Shown: positions 49,372-58,802 of the stretch, piece after piece
Position numbering within the stretch: position 1 is the stretch's first letter
Layout: each line of letters starts with the position of its first letter
Origin: Numidum massiliense
Lineage (GTDB): Bacteria > Bacillota > Bacilli > Thermoactinomycetales > Novibacillaceae
Assembly (NCBI RefSeq): GCF_001375555.1
Contig: NZ_CTDZ01000009.1
Location: forward strand, 1,419,758-1,483,757
Direction: 5' to 3'
Length of the DNA stretch: 64,000 nucleotides
Made by a program: the position numbers and the translations under genes
The notes under the pieces: generated by a model
The model's database searches: none
What the model was told of the DNA's origin: nothing
The model's input: the letters and a program-made list of their open reading frames with translations, nothing else

Positions 49372-50736
49372 TTACAATTTGCGGCTGTGGTGAAACGGCG
49401 GTATGCGCCACTTCTTCCGAATGTCCTCTGTTTCGTCCCACGTCTTTCCGGATGTTAGCAACTGATAGTACGCATCGAGATTTTTTTGTTCTTCACGATA
49501 CGTATCGAATTGTGTAAGCGTCCGCCACAGCCGCGGCACGATGTTGCCGATCACTTCTTTATTTCCGTCGTAGTATGCTTTTTGAACCGCAACGTCGCTA
49601 AGTGGCCAGTCATTGAAATACGGATAATGGCACGCAATCAGTTTAGCTAAGCCAAATACCCCTTTCGTTAGCGTCGGCGAGATCAGCCAGCTCGGCAGTG
49701 TCCGGTATTCGAAGCCGCCGTGCAACTTTTCTCGGAAATCACCGAGAAAGCCGTATTTTGGGCGCCGCTTGCGGCCGCGCCTGTCTTCGACGAGTACGAG
49801 CGGGAGCGCCAAATAGTTGTCGAGGGCGCGTAGGAAAGCAAAAGTGAGTGGCACGCGACTGAAGTGAATGTGCCCGCCGATCGGAAAGCCCGGATATGGA
49901 AGGGCACCAGCTAACCAGCGCACATTAGGGTCGTTAATTTTTTTGGCCGCTAGCAACATGGCGCGGTGCAAGCTAAGCACGAGTTCCCGCGGACTGTTGC
50001 TCGGGCGCGGCCGCAGCTCGACGATCGGCTTATCGGCCCGGTTACTGCCGCGCCAAATCGCATCGCAACCGACGAGTCCGCGGTACGGAAAATAATCGGA
50101 CGCGAGCTTTAACCTTCCCGTGGCGTCGCCCATAATAAATTCCGGGTCAGTCCCGAGGAGGACATCCTTTGACGACGGCACGATGTCCGGCAAGCGCTTC
50201 GCGTAGCTGGCAAACGCCTGCTCAAAAGCGGTCGTCATATAACTCGTTAACTTCGGACGCGCCAACACATCGAGCACGACCGACTTTCCTCCCGTCGCCT
50301 TGCCGAGCCGCACGACGCCGTAATCTAATCCAAGGGCGTACACAGCGCGTTTCGCTAACCGTTCTACCGTGCGCACTTCTTTCGTCCGTTCTGCGCGTTT
50401 GACAACCTTGAAGCGTTCCGGCGTCTGCACTTTACCGCCCGCGAGCCAGTGCGCCCGATCGTGAGACACATAAGCAAACAGTGCACGACATTGAAACACG
50501 CCAATCACGTACTGCCTAACGAGTTGACGGCTCGCGCCGGCATCGGGAACGGGAATCCCGTGTAAGTGTAGGTGTTTGAGGCGGATCAAGCGAGTTGGAA
50601 AGCGGGAAATCGTTTCTTCGCTGTTCAATGTATATAATGAAAAGTGGTAACCTTTTTGCAGGTGATCTAACGCGATCGGCGCAGTTAAGCGGTGATCGTC
50701 AGTCACAAGCGATTGTTCCCTTTGCACTAGCGTCAT
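49372..50736 (-). CDS. putative amidoligase (COOH-NH2 ligase type 2)
   Basis: This is a 454-residue protein. The C-terminal two thirds (from about LLGTDPEFIM near residue 195 to FEYRTLPSWL near 340) match the phage phiEco32-like COOH-NH2 ligase type 2 group of the glutamine-synthetase fold: GTDPEF, CDAIWRGS, VELRPRPSNSP, FPIGGHIHFS and GGFEYRTLPSWL are the expected metal/ATP-site motifs. Such enzymes are predicted to form amide or peptide bonds; none is characterised in Bacillales to my knowledge. It lies between cotE and mutS, which are adjacent in B. subtilis. ATG 50736 follows AAAGGAG. A role in spore-coat or peptide modification is inference from position only. Confidence 0.78.
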   Translation of the reverse strand: MTLVQREQSLVTDDHRLTAPIALDHLQKGYHFSLYTLNSEETISRFPTRLIRLKHLHLHGIPVPDAGASRQLVRQYVIGVFQCRALFAYVSHDRAHWLAGGKVQTPERFKVVKRAERTKEVRTVERLAKRAVYALGLDYGVVRLGKATGGKSVVLDVLARPKLTSYMTTAFEQAFASYAKRLPDIVPSSKDVLLGTDPEFIMGDATGRLKLASDYFPYRGLVGCDAIWRGSNRADKPIVELRPRPSNSPRELVLSLHRAMLLAAKKINDPNVRWLAGALPYPGFPIGGHIHFSRVPLTFAFLRALDNYLALPLVLVEDRRGRKRRPKYGFLGDFREKLHGGFEYRTLPSWLISPTLTKGVFGLAKLIACHYPYFNDWPLSDVAVQKAYYDGNKEVIGNIVPRLWRTLTQFDTYREEQKNLDAYYQLLTSGKTWDETEDIRKKWRIPPFHHSRKL

Positions 50737-50940
50737 GTGGATGCTCCTTTCAGTGAAAAGACGACCCACTTAACGGTGTCTCGTAAACTTTTTGCACTAT
50801 ACTTTTTGCACTATATCGGATAAGTTCAATAGAAAACGGACAGACACATGTTGTGCCTCATAGTGAAAATGACGGTTCGTGTAAAGAAAGTCTCTCGACA
50901 TGTTATGAAGGGAACAATAAGTTGGTGAAAAAAAGGAAAA

Positions 50941-50959
50941 GGAGGCGCCCAGAGCCTCC
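50941..50959 (-). terminator. terminator of cotE
   Basis: GGAGGC (50941-50946) pairs with GCCTCC (50954-50959); leftward comes TTTTCCTTTTTTTC. It lies just past the cotE stop. Confidence 0.8.
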
Positions 50960-50966
50960 CTAGCGG

Positions 50967-51548
50967 TTAGCCGTCCAAGTCGTCGAGGATTAGGTCGGGA
51001 TCGAGATCCTCAAAGTCGGGGCGCTCGTGATCGGTGAACGCTTCCATGCCTAGTTCCTTGTCTTCGTAGCCGTCCAGTTCCCTGTCGACGACGGCGACGT
51101 TCAATTTCGTTTCGCCGACCACTTCTACATGAAATTCCCGCTCGACGCGAACGATGACCATATTGGAGTCGTCAGTAATCGTCGCTTCAATACAGTTTGG
51201 CGGCTGCGTCGCTAGTGCGGTCACTTCCTCCGATCCTTCTCGCACATTTTTGTCGAAGTAACTGAGCGGCACGTGATCGATGTAGGAGACAGTGCGCTTC
51301 ACTACGTCGGTCTTCGTGTTTTTTTGGTACGAATACCAAATGTTGATGTCATAATTCCCCGCAATTTCTATGACATCCCCCGCTTTGGTCGCTTCGAAGG
51401 AGTGGTTGATAATCCAGGCCCCCAAAATGGTCGAGATCGAATCAGGCGGAGCTAACTGGTGCGCATCCTGTGAAAACTTACGACCTTTGCCACAGACGGC
51501 TTTCGTAAGCACTTCCCGGAAGCTAAAATCTGTATCTGTATTCGCCAT
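50967..51548 (-). CDS. cotE: outer spore coat morphogenetic protein CotE
   Basis: This 193-residue protein matches CotE, which directs assembly of the outer spore coat around the SpoIVA/SpoVID layer. The N-terminal half (FREVLTKAVCGKGRKFSQDAH, ILGAWIINHSFEA, YDINIWYSYQKNT) and the EVTALATQPPNCIEA block are conserved, and the tail is acidic (DFEDLDPDLILDDLDG) as usual. It follows ricA after a terminator, the B. subtilis order miaB-ricA-cotE. ATG 51548 follows GGAGGAGG. Its promoter should be sigma-E/K type; I could not define it in the 138-base gap. Confidence 0.95.
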   Translation of the reverse strand: MANTDTDFSFREVLTKAVCGKGRKFSQDAHQLAPPDSISTILGAWIINHSFEATKAGDVIEIAGNYDINIWYSYQKNTKTDVVKRTVSYIDHVPLSYFDKNVREGSEEVTALATQPPNCIEATITDDSNMVIVRVEREFHVEVVGETKLNVAVVDRELDGYEDKELGMEAFTDHERPDFEDLDPDLILDDLDG

Positions 51549-51617
51549 AATGTTACCTCCTCCAACGTTCGTTCAGTAACATGTTTATGCAGGGCGAATA
51601 ACTACGGTGCAAAAAAA

Positions 51618-51640
51618 ACCTACAGAAAGATTCTGTAGGT
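51618..51640 (-). terminator. terminator of miaB-ricA
   Basis: ACCTACAGAA (51618-51627) pairs with TTCTGTAGGT (51631-51640), followed leftward by TTTTTTTT. It separates ricA from cotE. Confidence 0.9.
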
Positions 51641-51686
51641 TAGTCAATATGCATACACTAATTGATTGCAAGAGTTGCCTCTATGA

Positions 51687-52127
51687 TCAGCTTTTACAGC
51701 CACAAGGGCCGCCGCTGCCACAACCGCTCCGCACCTCGCCACCTGTTTCTACCTCGAGTGCTTGCGACACGCCGGAGGCGATCGTATGTTGGATTAGTTG
51801 CAACAGATCGTTCATTTCCACTTGACTCTGCTGGTACTCCCGCACGATCGGCAAGTTGTCCAACTCGTCGTTCAGCTGGGCGAGTTTTTGTTCTAATCGC
51901 TGCTTGTAGCCAGGCTTTACGTAATGTTCGGCGTGGACGAGCTCTTTTTGCGTCCGTTTGATGTCCGCGATTAACTGCTGCACGCGTGCACTGTCGTTTA
52001 CGCTTCGCTCAGCGGTGCGAAAGCGGCTCACCTCATCCGTCAGCTGCAGTTTTTGCGCAAACTGCTCCACCCGAGCCAACACATGCGCGTGTCCACCCGC
52101 ATGATCCAGACCACGTTCCCGTACCAT
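51687..52127 (-). CDS. ricA: RicA (YmcA), subunit of the RicAFT complex
   Basis: This 146-residue helical protein belongs to the YlbF/YmcA family. With RicF (YlbF) and RicT (YaaT) it affects Spo0A phosphorylation, biofilm, competence and RNase Y specificity in B. subtilis; the complex carries Fe-S clusters. The C-terminal CGSGGPCGC motif is a plausible ligand site. It directly follows miaB: the miaB TGA (52131-52129) and the chosen ATG 52127 are one base apart. A longer frame to 52154 would overlap miaB and has no advantage. Its functional partner rny is also in the window. Confidence 0.92.
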   Translation of the reverse strand: MVRERGLDHAGGHAHVLARVEQFAQKLQLTDEVSRFRTAERSVNDSARVQQLIADIKRTQKELVHAEHYVKPGYKQRLEQKLAQLNDELDNLPIVREYQQSQVEMNDLLQLIQHTIASGVSQALEVETGGEVRSGCGSGGPCGCKS

Positions 52128-52128
52128 C

Positions 52129-53604
52129 TCATAGCGCCTCTCTTTGCGCGTCACAGACGAGTGTACCGCCGAGCGTATACGTCTTCGGTTCGGTAATGCG
52201 CACCTCGGCGAACTGGCCGATCAACGTTTTTGATCCCCGGAAGTTGACGAGTTTATTCGAACGCGTCCGTCCAGAAAGCACGTCGGCGTTCTTCTTACTT
52301 TCACCCTCGACGAGTACTTCGACGACTTCGCCTCGCAGTTGCTCGTTTTTGCGCAAGCTGATCGCGTCTTGTATTTCGTTCAACTGCAGCAACCGCTCTT
52401 TCTTCACTTCCGGCGGTGTCGTATCTTCCCACTTCGCTGCAGGGGTGCCTTCGCGCGGCGAATAAATGAACGTAAACGCCGAGTCGTACGCCACTTCGCG
52501 CATGAGCGATAGCGTGTCAGCGAACTGTTCGTCCGTTTCTCCCGGGAAGCCGACAATAATGTCGGTCGTCAGTACGACGTTCGGAATCGCCTTTTTTATT
52601 TTTTCGACTAAGCGCATGTAGTCGTCGCGCGTATATTTGCGCGCCATCCGCTTTAACATGAGCGAGTTGCCCGACTGCGCCGGCAGGTGGATGTGCTCGA
52701 CCAAGTTGCCCCCTTGCGCTAATACTTCGATTAGGTGGTCGTCAAAGTCGCGCGGGTGACTCGTCGTAAAGCGCACGCGCGGAACAGCGATTTTCGCGAT
52801 GTCGTCCATGAGATGCCCGAAGCGGTAGTCGATGTCGGTCAAGTCCTTGCCGTACGCATTCACGTTTTGCCCGAGGAGCGTCACTTCTTTATAGCCGAGG
52901 CGGGCCAAGTCGCGCACCTCGGCGAGCACGTCTTGCGGTAGGCGGCTGCGTTCTTTGCCGCGCGTGTACGGAACAATACAGTACGTGCAAAACTTGTCGC
53001 ACCCGTACATAATGTTTACCCAAGCCTTTAAGCGGTTCGCTCGCGCTTTCGGCATGTTTTCGACGACGTCGCCTTCTTTCGACCACACCTCGACAACCAT
53101 CTCTTTCGCAAACAGCGCCTCTTTCAATAAATGCGGCAGGCGGTGAATGTTGTGCGTGCCGAAAATGAGATCGACGTGTTGGTGTTTTTGTAAAATGCGG
53201 TTAACGACCGATTCTTCTTGCGACATACAGCCACACACGCCGAGAATTAAATCCGGATTCTCGATTTTGAGCGGTTTAATGCGTCCGATTTCACCGAACA
53301 CTTTGTCCTCGGCGTTTTCCCGAATCGCGCACGTGTTAAACAAAATGACGTCGGCGCTCTTTTCGTCGTCGGTCGCCGCATAGCCCATCTGTTCGAGAAT
53401 GCCGGCGATCGTCTCCGTATCGTGTTCGTTCATTTGACAGCCATACGTTTTAATCAAATATTTTTTTCCGACGCCGATGTGCCGTACGTCTTCCGGAATT
53501 TGTTCAAAGTCCAAAATTTCGATGTCTTCTTTATATCGTTTCCGCGCTTTTTTTAAGTTAGGCGCGGTAAAGTATTTCGCATAGTCAATCGTACGTTTCG
53601 TCAC
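52129..53604 (-). CDS. miaB: tRNA-2-methylthio-N6-dimethylallyladenosine synthase MiaB
   Basis: This 491-residue radical-SAM methylthiotransferase has an N-terminal UPF0004 domain with three cluster cysteines ([28 protein letters not shown]), the radical-SAM motif CDKFCTYC and a C-terminal TRAM domain ([15 protein letters not shown] ... [16 protein letters not shown]). It modifies i6A37 made by MiaA. The 60-residue N-terminal extension before [10 protein letters not shown] is normal for Bacillus. The ATG lies at 53604. Confidence 0.97.
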   Translation of the reverse strand: MTKRTIDYAKYFTAPNLKKARKRYKEDIEILDFEQIPEDVRHIGVGKKYLIKTYGCQMNEHDTETIAGILEQMGYAATDDEKSADVILFNTCAIRENAEDKVFGEIGRIKPLKIENPDLILGVCGCMSQEESVVNRILQKHQHVDLIFGTHNIHRLPHLLKEALFAKEMVVEVWSKEGDVVENMPKARANRLKAWVNIMYGCDKFCTYCIVPYTRGKERSRLPQDVLAEVRDLARLGYKEVTLLGQNVNAYGKDLTDIDYRFGHLMDDIAKIAVPRVRFTTSHPRDFDDHLIEVLAQGGNLVEHIHLPAQSGNSLMLKRMARKYTRDDYMRLVEKIKKAIPNVVLTTDIIVGFPGETDEQFADTLSLMREVAYDSAFTFIYSPREGTPAAKWEDTTPPEVKKERLLQLNEIQDAISLRKNEQLRGEVVEVLVEGESKKNADVLSGRTRSNKLVNFRGSKTLIGQFAEVRITEPKTYTLGGTLVCDAQREAL

Positions 53605-53753
53605 TGCTAAAAACTCCTCTCAAGCAACCTCACCGCTATTGTAACATATTTTCGCCGTGTTTTCGCCGTGCATGATCGTTCTCGGACAAGCGAACAAGGT
53701 GCCTTCGGCATGCGACCGGCATGCGGCACTTTGCTCTACAGAAATCGTGCCGC

Positions 53754-54542
53754 TTACTGGAAGACGGCCATCACTTCTTGCACGTGGCGCGGTACTTTCA
53801 CCTTGTGAATCGTCCCGTAAAAGCCGTCGCGCGCCGGCTGCAACGTGATGTGAGCGATTATTAAGCCGGCATGTTCGAGGTGGCTAATGTAGCCGAGTAC
53901 GGTCGCTTCGACGTCTAAGTCTTGTCCACTCAAACGCGTGCGATCGATCCAGTCGTACGTCGCTAAAAATTGAGCCACTTGGTAGAAAGAAATGTCGTCG
54001 CGTCGGTAGTGATGTAAAAATTGCAACACAGACAGCAAGATCGGCTTGGCCGTAAATAAACGGTAAATCGACAGCTGCTCCAGCAAGTGCGCTTGCTCAG
54101 CAGTATCGCTCGCACGATTGACGCGCTCGAGCAAATTGTGCTGCCATTCGTCAACTGTCGCGGGATCCGCTCCTTCCTCGGTCGGCGAGGTGTGCGTTGC
54201 AGTCGCATATGTAACGACCGGGTGGGCGTGTCTAGTGAAAGCTGTATAGCGCACTTTGTTCAGTACTTGATATAAATCCCCCGTCTTGATCAACCAAATA
54301 CAGACGATCAGTACGAGACCGACGGGACTGAACACAGCTTCAGCGACAAATAAGACGATGTCCTCGATGGAGGTGAGAAACGTCACGAGCCATTTGCCGA
54401 AAAAGTTTTGCGGTGTCCCGATCGTTTTTAATAATGCATATAAAATTAAAACGACCATTACCACAAAGATCCCTTTTTTTCCTTTTGATTTTAACCAAGA
54501 GAAGCGAAACGTCTTTTTTAATTTTTTCTTCTGCCTTTCCAT
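53754..54542 (-). CDS. membrane protein of unknown function with C-terminal helical domain
   Basis: This 262-residue protein has a very basic N-terminus (RQKKKLKKTFRFSWLKSKGKK), two membrane helices (IFVVMVVLILYALL near 27 and VGLVLIVCIWLIKTG near 75) and a cytoplasmic C-terminal half of helical segments ending DGFYGTIHKVKVPRHVQEV. The last 100 residues (YRRDDISFYQVAQFLATYDW, LGYISHLEHAGLI) have a faint winged-helix look. I do not recognise the family. It lies between miaB and a dipeptidase, where B. subtilis has kbl-tdh. ATG 54542 follows GGAGGACGAGC. Confidence 0.7.
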   Translation of the reverse strand: MERQKKKLKKTFRFSWLKSKGKKGIFVVMVVLILYALLKTIGTPQNFFGKWLVTFLTSIEDIVLFVAEAVFSPVGLVLIVCIWLIKTGDLYQVLNKVRYTAFTRHAHPVVTYATATHTSPTEEGADPATVDEWQHNLLERVNRASDTAEQAHLLEQLSIYRLFTAKPILLSVLQFLHHYRRDDISFYQVAQFLATYDWIDRTRLSGQDLDVEATVLGYISHLEHAGLIIAHITLQPARDGFYGTIHKVKVPRHVQEVMAVFQ

Positions 54543-54607
54543 GCTCGTCCTCCTTTGCTAGCTCTAGTTTAGCGAAAAACAGGCGGTGTGGGAATAGGCT
54601 AAACGCT

Positions 54608-55570
54608 TTAAAGAAAATCGTGGTAAAACCGCAGCCAATTGTCAGACATAAACCGTTTGACTTGCGCCTCCGAGTAATGCTTAAGCAACATCTCGCGTAA
54701 ATAGGCGCTATCACTCGCATCGATGAGGTTGTCCATTTTCGGTGTGAAGCCGTCAAAGTCAGAGCCGAACGCTACATGATGTTCCCCACCTAAACTGCAA
54801 ATGTGGTCGATATGTTTTAACAACGTCGTCGCCTGTGCGCGATTGTCGTTTTCCGTACACCGATCGTCGACGAACCAAGGGACGAAGGTCAGGCCGATGA
54901 CACCGCCTCGCGCGATAATCGCTTTAATTTGCGCGTCGTCCAAATTGCGCGGATGGGAACACATGCGGCGTGCGTTCCCGTGTGAGGTGTAAACGGCAAG
55001 CGGTTCCCCTAGCTCGAGTACGTCCCAAAAACCTCGTTCCGATAAGTGTGCCACGTCGAGCAGCACGCTTAGGCGCGCCATTTCCCGCACGAACTGCCGT
55101 CCGAACCGCGTCAAACCGCCGCCGCGAGCCTCTTCCACGCCGTCCGCAACTTCGTTCGCCCAGTTCCACGTCAAGCCGATCGACCGTACGCCTAGCCGGG
55201 CAACGGTTCGCAAGTTGTACAGTTCGCCCTCTAGGGCGTCGGCTCCCTCGAGGTGGAGCAGTGCCGCTATCTTCCCCTCTTGCCTGGCGACCGCGGCCAG
55301 TTCACCGTACGAGGTAACAGCTGTCACTTTGCTTCCATCGCCGACGATGCGCTCATAGAACATATCGATCATTGCTAGCATGGCATGTAACCGCCCGCCG
55401 CGCGGAACGTGCGGGGGCACGAACACGGCAAACGTCTGCATAAAGTAATTAGCAGCGATCGCCTTATCATAAGTGACATCGAGTGGGCTAGCGGGATCGT
55501 AAAAAGATACTTTTCCTTGTCGTTCGTACATTTTCCATAACACGTCACAGTGCCCGTCAATGTATTTCAC
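54608..55570 (-). CDS. membrane dipeptidase (renal dipeptidase family, M19)
   Basis: This is a 320-residue zinc dipeptidase of the amidohydrolase fold. The metal site begins with IDGHCDVLW (HxD), then the bridging Glu in LLHLEGADAL, the His of DVAHLSERGF, the TSHGNARRMCSHPRNL block and the Asp of FGSDFDGF. Such enzymes cleave dipeptides, including D-configured and cysteinyl-glycine types. GTG 55570 follows GGAAGGAG; longer in-frame sequence upstream lies in the spoVS terminator and is rejected. It may release amino acids during sporulation or peptide turnover. Confidence 0.92.
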   Translation of the reverse strand: MKYIDGHCDVLWKMYERQGKVSFYDPASPLDVTYDKAIAANYFMQTFAVFVPPHVPRGGRLHAMLAMIDMFYERIVGDGSKVTAVTSYGELAAVARQEGKIAALLHLEGADALEGELYNLRTVARLGVRSIGLTWNWANEVADGVEEARGGGLTRFGRQFVREMARLSVLLDVAHLSERGFWDVLELGEPLAVYTSHGNARRMCSHPRNLDDAQIKAIIARGGVIGLTFVPWFVDDRCTENDNRAQATTLLKHIDHICSLGGEHHVAFGSDFDGFTPKMDNLIDASDSAYLREMLLKHYSEAQVKRFMSDNWLRFYHDFL

Positions 55571-55598
55571 ACTAACTCCTTCCTTTCTGTACAAAGAA

Positions 55599-55621
55599 AA
55601 CCCGGGGTGGCATCCCAGGTT
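55599..55621 (-). terminator. terminator of spoVS
   Basis: AACCCGGG (55599-55606) pairs with CCCAGGTT (55614-55621), with TTTTCTTTG leftward. Confidence 0.75.
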
Positions 55622-55702
55622 TGTCCGTTTGCAAAATATTTCATATGCGACCCTATTATTTGTACGCAAACCTGCCGAACTGCCATGAATCGTGCCGCCA
55701 AG

Positions 55703-55963
55703 TTAGCGCGGTTCGACGATTAACTTAATCGCCGTCCGCTCTTCGCCGTCGATGACGATGTCGGTAAAGGCAGGAATACAGATGAGGTCAACACCACTTG
55801 GTGCTACAAACCCGCGGGCAATCGCTACTGCTTTAACAGCCTGATTTAAAGCACCGGCGCCAATCGCCTGTATTTCAGCAGAACCGCGTTCGCGTAACAC
55901 TCCAGCAAGTGCGCCGGCAACCGAATTAGGGTTAGACTTTGCTGAAACTTTTAATATATCCAT
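55703..55963 (-). CDS. spoVS: stage V sporulation protein S
   Basis: This 86-residue AlbA-like protein is nearly identical in pattern to SpoVS: ILKVSAKSNPNSVAGALAGVL, then EIQAIGAGALNQAVKA, IARGFVAPSGVDL and CIPAFTDI. It is a conserved nucleic-acid-binding-like protein needed for late sporulation in B. subtilis. ATG 55963 follows CAAGGAGGT. A sigma-H-type promoter lies 50-80 bases upstream. Order rny-ymdB-spoVS is as in B. subtilis. Confidence 0.97.
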   Translation of the reverse strand: MDILKVSAKSNPNSVAGALAGVLRERGSAEIQAIGAGALNQAVKAVAIARGFVAPSGVDLICIPAFTDIVIDGEERTAIKLIVEPR

Positions 55964-56014
55964 GGTTGTACCTCCTTGAATAATGGCAATGCTACCACTT
56001 CTCTAACCATGTAT

Positions 56015-56042
56015 ATTCGCGTTGGCGGTATGTAATTCCTGC
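56015..56042 (-). promoter_or_regulatory. sigma-H promoter of spoVS
   Basis: On the minus strand GCAGGAATT (56042-56034), 12 bases, then CGCGAAT (56021-56015). It fits the consensus RNAGGAWWW-N11-12-RNNGAAT with one mismatch. spoVS is sigma-H-dependent in B. subtilis. Confidence 0.65.
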
Positions 56043-56047
56043 AATGT

Positions 56048-56845
56048 TCAATCCATCCACGGGTGGTCGTCGTCGATGCGGATACGGCGGATACTTTCAG
56101 CCTGTCCCGTGTCTTTGTTAAGGTCGATGAGGACAGCGTTCAGTTGCCAACGCCCTGTCTGCACCTGGAAGCGCACCGGCAATTGTGTCAAAAACTTCGT
56201 GCGTACGACGTCGCGGTCTATGCCGATGACGCCGTCGTAGGCCCCTACCATGCCAACGTCGGATATGAACGCCGTGCCGTTCGGCAAAATGCGCTCATCC
56301 GCCGTCTGCACGTGCGTATGTGTACCGACGATCGCCGAGACGCGACCGTCTAAATGCCACGCCATCGCGATTTTTTCTGCTGAAGCTTCGGCGTGGAAAT
56401 CGACGATAATGTGTGACGTTTTCGGACGTAGTTTATCGATTAATTCGTCTGCTTTGCGAAACGGGCAATCTAGCGGTGGCAAAAAGGATCGCCCCATTAA
56501 ATTGCAGACAGCAATCGTACGGTTGTCCCGTTCGATGAGCACGTAGCCGACGCCTGGAGTCCCTTCGGGGTAGTTGGCCGGTCGCACGATGCGCGTCTCG
56601 CGGTCGAGGAAATCGAATATTTCCTTTTGATCCCATGCGTGATTGCCGAGTGTAATAACGTCAATACCCATTTGATAAAACGAGTGAACAATTTCTCGCG
56701 TGATACCTTTACCACTCACATGCGCATTTTCCCCGTTCGCAATGACGAGATCCGGTTTTAACGACTGCGTCAGCTGCTTAAGCATTTGCTTTAACGCGGT
56801 CATTCCCGGTTGTCCGACGACATCACCTAAAAATAAGCAACGCAC
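56048..56845 (-). CDS. ymdB: YmdB-family metallophosphodiesterase
   Basis: This 265-residue enzyme of the TIGR00282 family hydrolyses 2',3'-cyclic nucleotides and influences biofilm versus motility in B. subtilis. Motifs are LFLGDVVGQPG (metal Asp), VIANGENAH (Asn/Glu), TLGNHAWDQ, VDFHAEASAEK and VGTHTHVQTAD. GTG 56845 is chosen; it follows GGAGGGG by ten bases and gives the family length of about 264. It lies downstream of rny with a hairpin between. Confidence 0.95.
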   Translation of the reverse strand: MRCLFLGDVVGQPGMTALKQMLKQLTQSLKPDLVIANGENAHVSGKGITREIVHSFYQMGIDVITLGNHAWDQKEIFDFLDRETRIVRPANYPEGTPGVGYVLIERDNRTIAVCNLMGRSFLPPLDCPFRKADELIDKLRPKTSHIIVDFHAEASAEKIAMAWHLDGRVSAIVGTHTHVQTADERILPNGTAFISDVGMVGAYDGVIGIDRDVVRTKFLTQLPVRFQVQTGRWQLNAVLIDLNKDTGQAESIRRIRIDDDHPWMD

Positions 56846-56885
56846 AACGTACAATCCCCTCCTTTCCAGCAATTTTAAAAAAGAA

Positions 56886-56905
56886 AGTGGCGAAAAATCG
56901 CCACT
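56886..56905 (-). terminator. terminator or processing hairpin after rny
   Basis: AGTGGCGA (56886-56893) pairs with TCGCCACT (56898-56905), and TTTCTTTTTT follows leftward. ymdB begins only 41 bases on, so some read-through is expected. Confidence 0.75.
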
Positions 56906-58459
56906 CTATTTCGCGTATTCAACTGCACGCGTTTCGCGGATGACAGTCACTTTAATGTGACCAGGGTAGTCTAATTCGTTTTCTATCCGTTTCGTAACCT
57001 CACGCGCCAAGCGGATCGATTCAATGTCGTCGACCTTATCGGGACTGACCATAATTCGAATCTCCCGACCGGCTTGAATAGCATAAGATTTCTCGACGCC
57101 TTCAAACGAATTCGAAATGTCTTCTAGTTTTTCGAGGCGACGAATATACGTCTCTAACGTTTCGCGCCGCGCCCCAGGCCGAGCAGCCGACAACGCGTCA
57201 GCAGCACAGACTAAGGCAGCAATCACCGATGTCGTCTCGTAGTTTCCGTGGTGAGACCCGATGCCGTTTAACACGGGTTCCGGTTCGTTGTACCTCTTGG
57301 CGAGTTCAATACCGATTTCCACGTGAGACCCTTCCACTTCGTGGTCAATCGCTTTGCCGATATCGTGTAACAAACCAGCTCGCTTGGCCAAGTTGACGTC
57401 CTCGCCTAATTCACTGGCCATGAGACCAGCCAAGTGGGCGACTTCCATAGAATGGAGTAACGCATTTTGGCCGTAGCTCGTACGGAATTTTAAACGGCCG
57501 ACAATTTTGATTAAATCGGGGTGTAAGCCGTATACGCCCGTGTCGAATACCGCCTGTTCGCCGTATTCGCGAATGCGCTCGTCGACTTCACGGCGCGATT
57601 TATCCACCATTTCCTCAATGCGTGCCGGGTGAATCCGCCCGTCCGCTACTAGTTTCTCCAAGGCTGTTCGAGCAATTTCACGACGCACCGGATCAAATCC
57701 GGACAAAATGACAGCCTCCGGCGTATCGTCAATAATTAAATCAATACCCGTCAGCGTCTCTAACGTGCGGATGTTTCGACCTTCCCGCCCGATGATCCGC
57801 CCCTTCATTTCATCGTTGGGCAACGTGACGACTGACACGGTCGTCTCCGCCACGTGTTCAGCCGCAAACCGCTGGATGGCGATCGATAAAATTTCCTTGG
57901 CGCGTTTGTCTGCTTCTTCCCGCGCGCGAAGTTCCGTCTCGCGAATCATTTGCGCGGTTTCGTGTTTGATCTCGTCTTCCACGTTTTTAAGCAGGACTTG
58001 CTTCGCCTCGTCGCGCGTCATCCCGGATACGCGTTCGAGTTCAGCTTTCTGTTCGTGATAGAGCTGATCCACTTTGCGCTGTCTGTCGCGCATTGACGAT
58101 TCTTTGTGGCTTAAGTTTTCTTCGCGTTTCTCTAGGGTTTCTAATTTCCGATCTAAACTCTCTTCTTTCTGTACCAGCCGCCGCTCTTGCCGCTGCACTT
58201 CGTTGCGACGGTCGCGGATTTCGCGGTCCGCTTCTACACGTAAGCGATGAATATCGTCCTTCGCCTCTAACACCGCTTCTTTTTTCTCGGCAGCAGCTTC
58301 TTTGCGCGCGTCCTCCAAAATCCCTTGCGCAGCTTCTTCTGCACTCGAAATTTTCGCTTCAGCTAAACGCTTCCTTATAACATAGCCGATTCCGACACCT
58401 ACAGCAGCACTGGCAAGGAGTTTGAGGATTTCGATTAAGCCCTCAGTCACGTCTTTCAC
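56906..58459 (-). CDS. rny: ribonuclease Y
   Basis: This is a 517-residue membrane-bound endoribonuclease that starts bulk mRNA decay. An N-terminal helix ([17 protein letters not shown]) anchors it; residues 40-200 are a long coiled coil, then comes a KH domain ([27 protein letters not shown]) and the HD catalytic domain with [10 protein letters not shown] and [10 protein letters not shown]. The RicAFT complex, of which RicA is also encoded here, modulates its cleavage in B. subtilis. ATG 58459 follows GAGGAGGTG. A clear promoter lies upstream at 58626-58655. Confidence 0.97.
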   Translation of the reverse strand: MKDVTEGLIEILKLLASAAVGVGIGYVIRKRLAEAKISSAEEAAQGILEDARKEAAAEKKEAVLEAKDDIHRLRVEADREIRDRRNEVQRQERRLVQKEESLDRKLETLEKREENLSHKESSMRDRQRKVDQLYHEQKAELERVSGMTRDEAKQVLLKNVEDEIKHETAQMIRETELRAREEADKRAKEILSIAIQRFAAEHVAETTVSVVTLPNDEMKGRIIGREGRNIRTLETLTGIDLIIDDTPEAVILSGFDPVRREIARTALEKLVADGRIHPARIEEMVDKSRREVDERIREYGEQAVFDTGVYGLHPDLIKIVGRLKFRTSYGQNALLHSMEVAHLAGLMASELGEDVNLAKRAGLLHDIGKAIDHEVEGSHVEIGIELAKRYNEPEPVLNGIGSHHGNYETTSVIAALVCAADALSAARPGARRETLETYIRRLEKLEDISNSFEGVEKSYAIQAGREIRIMVSPDKVDDIESIRLAREVTKRIENELDYPGHIKVTVIRETRAVEYAK

Positions 58460-58625
58460 CTCCTCGCCTATAACGTTTTTCTCATGGAACAGTTCATGCG
58501 AACGGGAGTTTCCATCCCGTCTTCATCGGTCCTCACGTTCAATCATCGGTTAAAATCCAGCTTTTTGTTTGCCGATTGTGTTCGCTGTATCTTCACATAG
58601 GTTAAAAATGAATAGATACAAAATT

Positions 58626-58655
58626 ATTGTATACGTTCAGGAGACGTGTTGTCAA
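58626..58655 (-). promoter_or_regulatory. sigma-A promoter of rny
   Basis: On the minus strand TTGACA (58655-58650), 18 bases, TACAAT (58631-58626). Confidence 0.75.
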
Positions 58656-58706
58656 GATACACCAATTTTTACGGCCATCTATCCAATTTAATGCCATCAC
58701 GGAAAA

Positions 58707-58730
58707 ACCCCGGTCTGCTGTGACCGAGGT
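58707..58730 (-). terminator. terminator of sdhCAB
   Basis: ACCCCGGTC (58707-58715) pairs with GACCGAGGT (58722-58730), followed leftward by TTTTTCC. Confidence 0.8.
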
Positions 58731-58802
58731 GTAAGGTGTACACATTCAAAAGATTCGCTGTAACTTAATTGTCATTTTAACGTTGACACGGAGTTTTTAC
58801 CG

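Larger units (their letters stand above)
58460..58802. other. intergenic region of 343 bp between sdhB and rny
   Basis: It contains the sdhCAB terminator (58707-58730), the rny promoter (58626-58655) and a rny leader of about 160 bases. No additional gene is visible. Confidence 0.7.
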
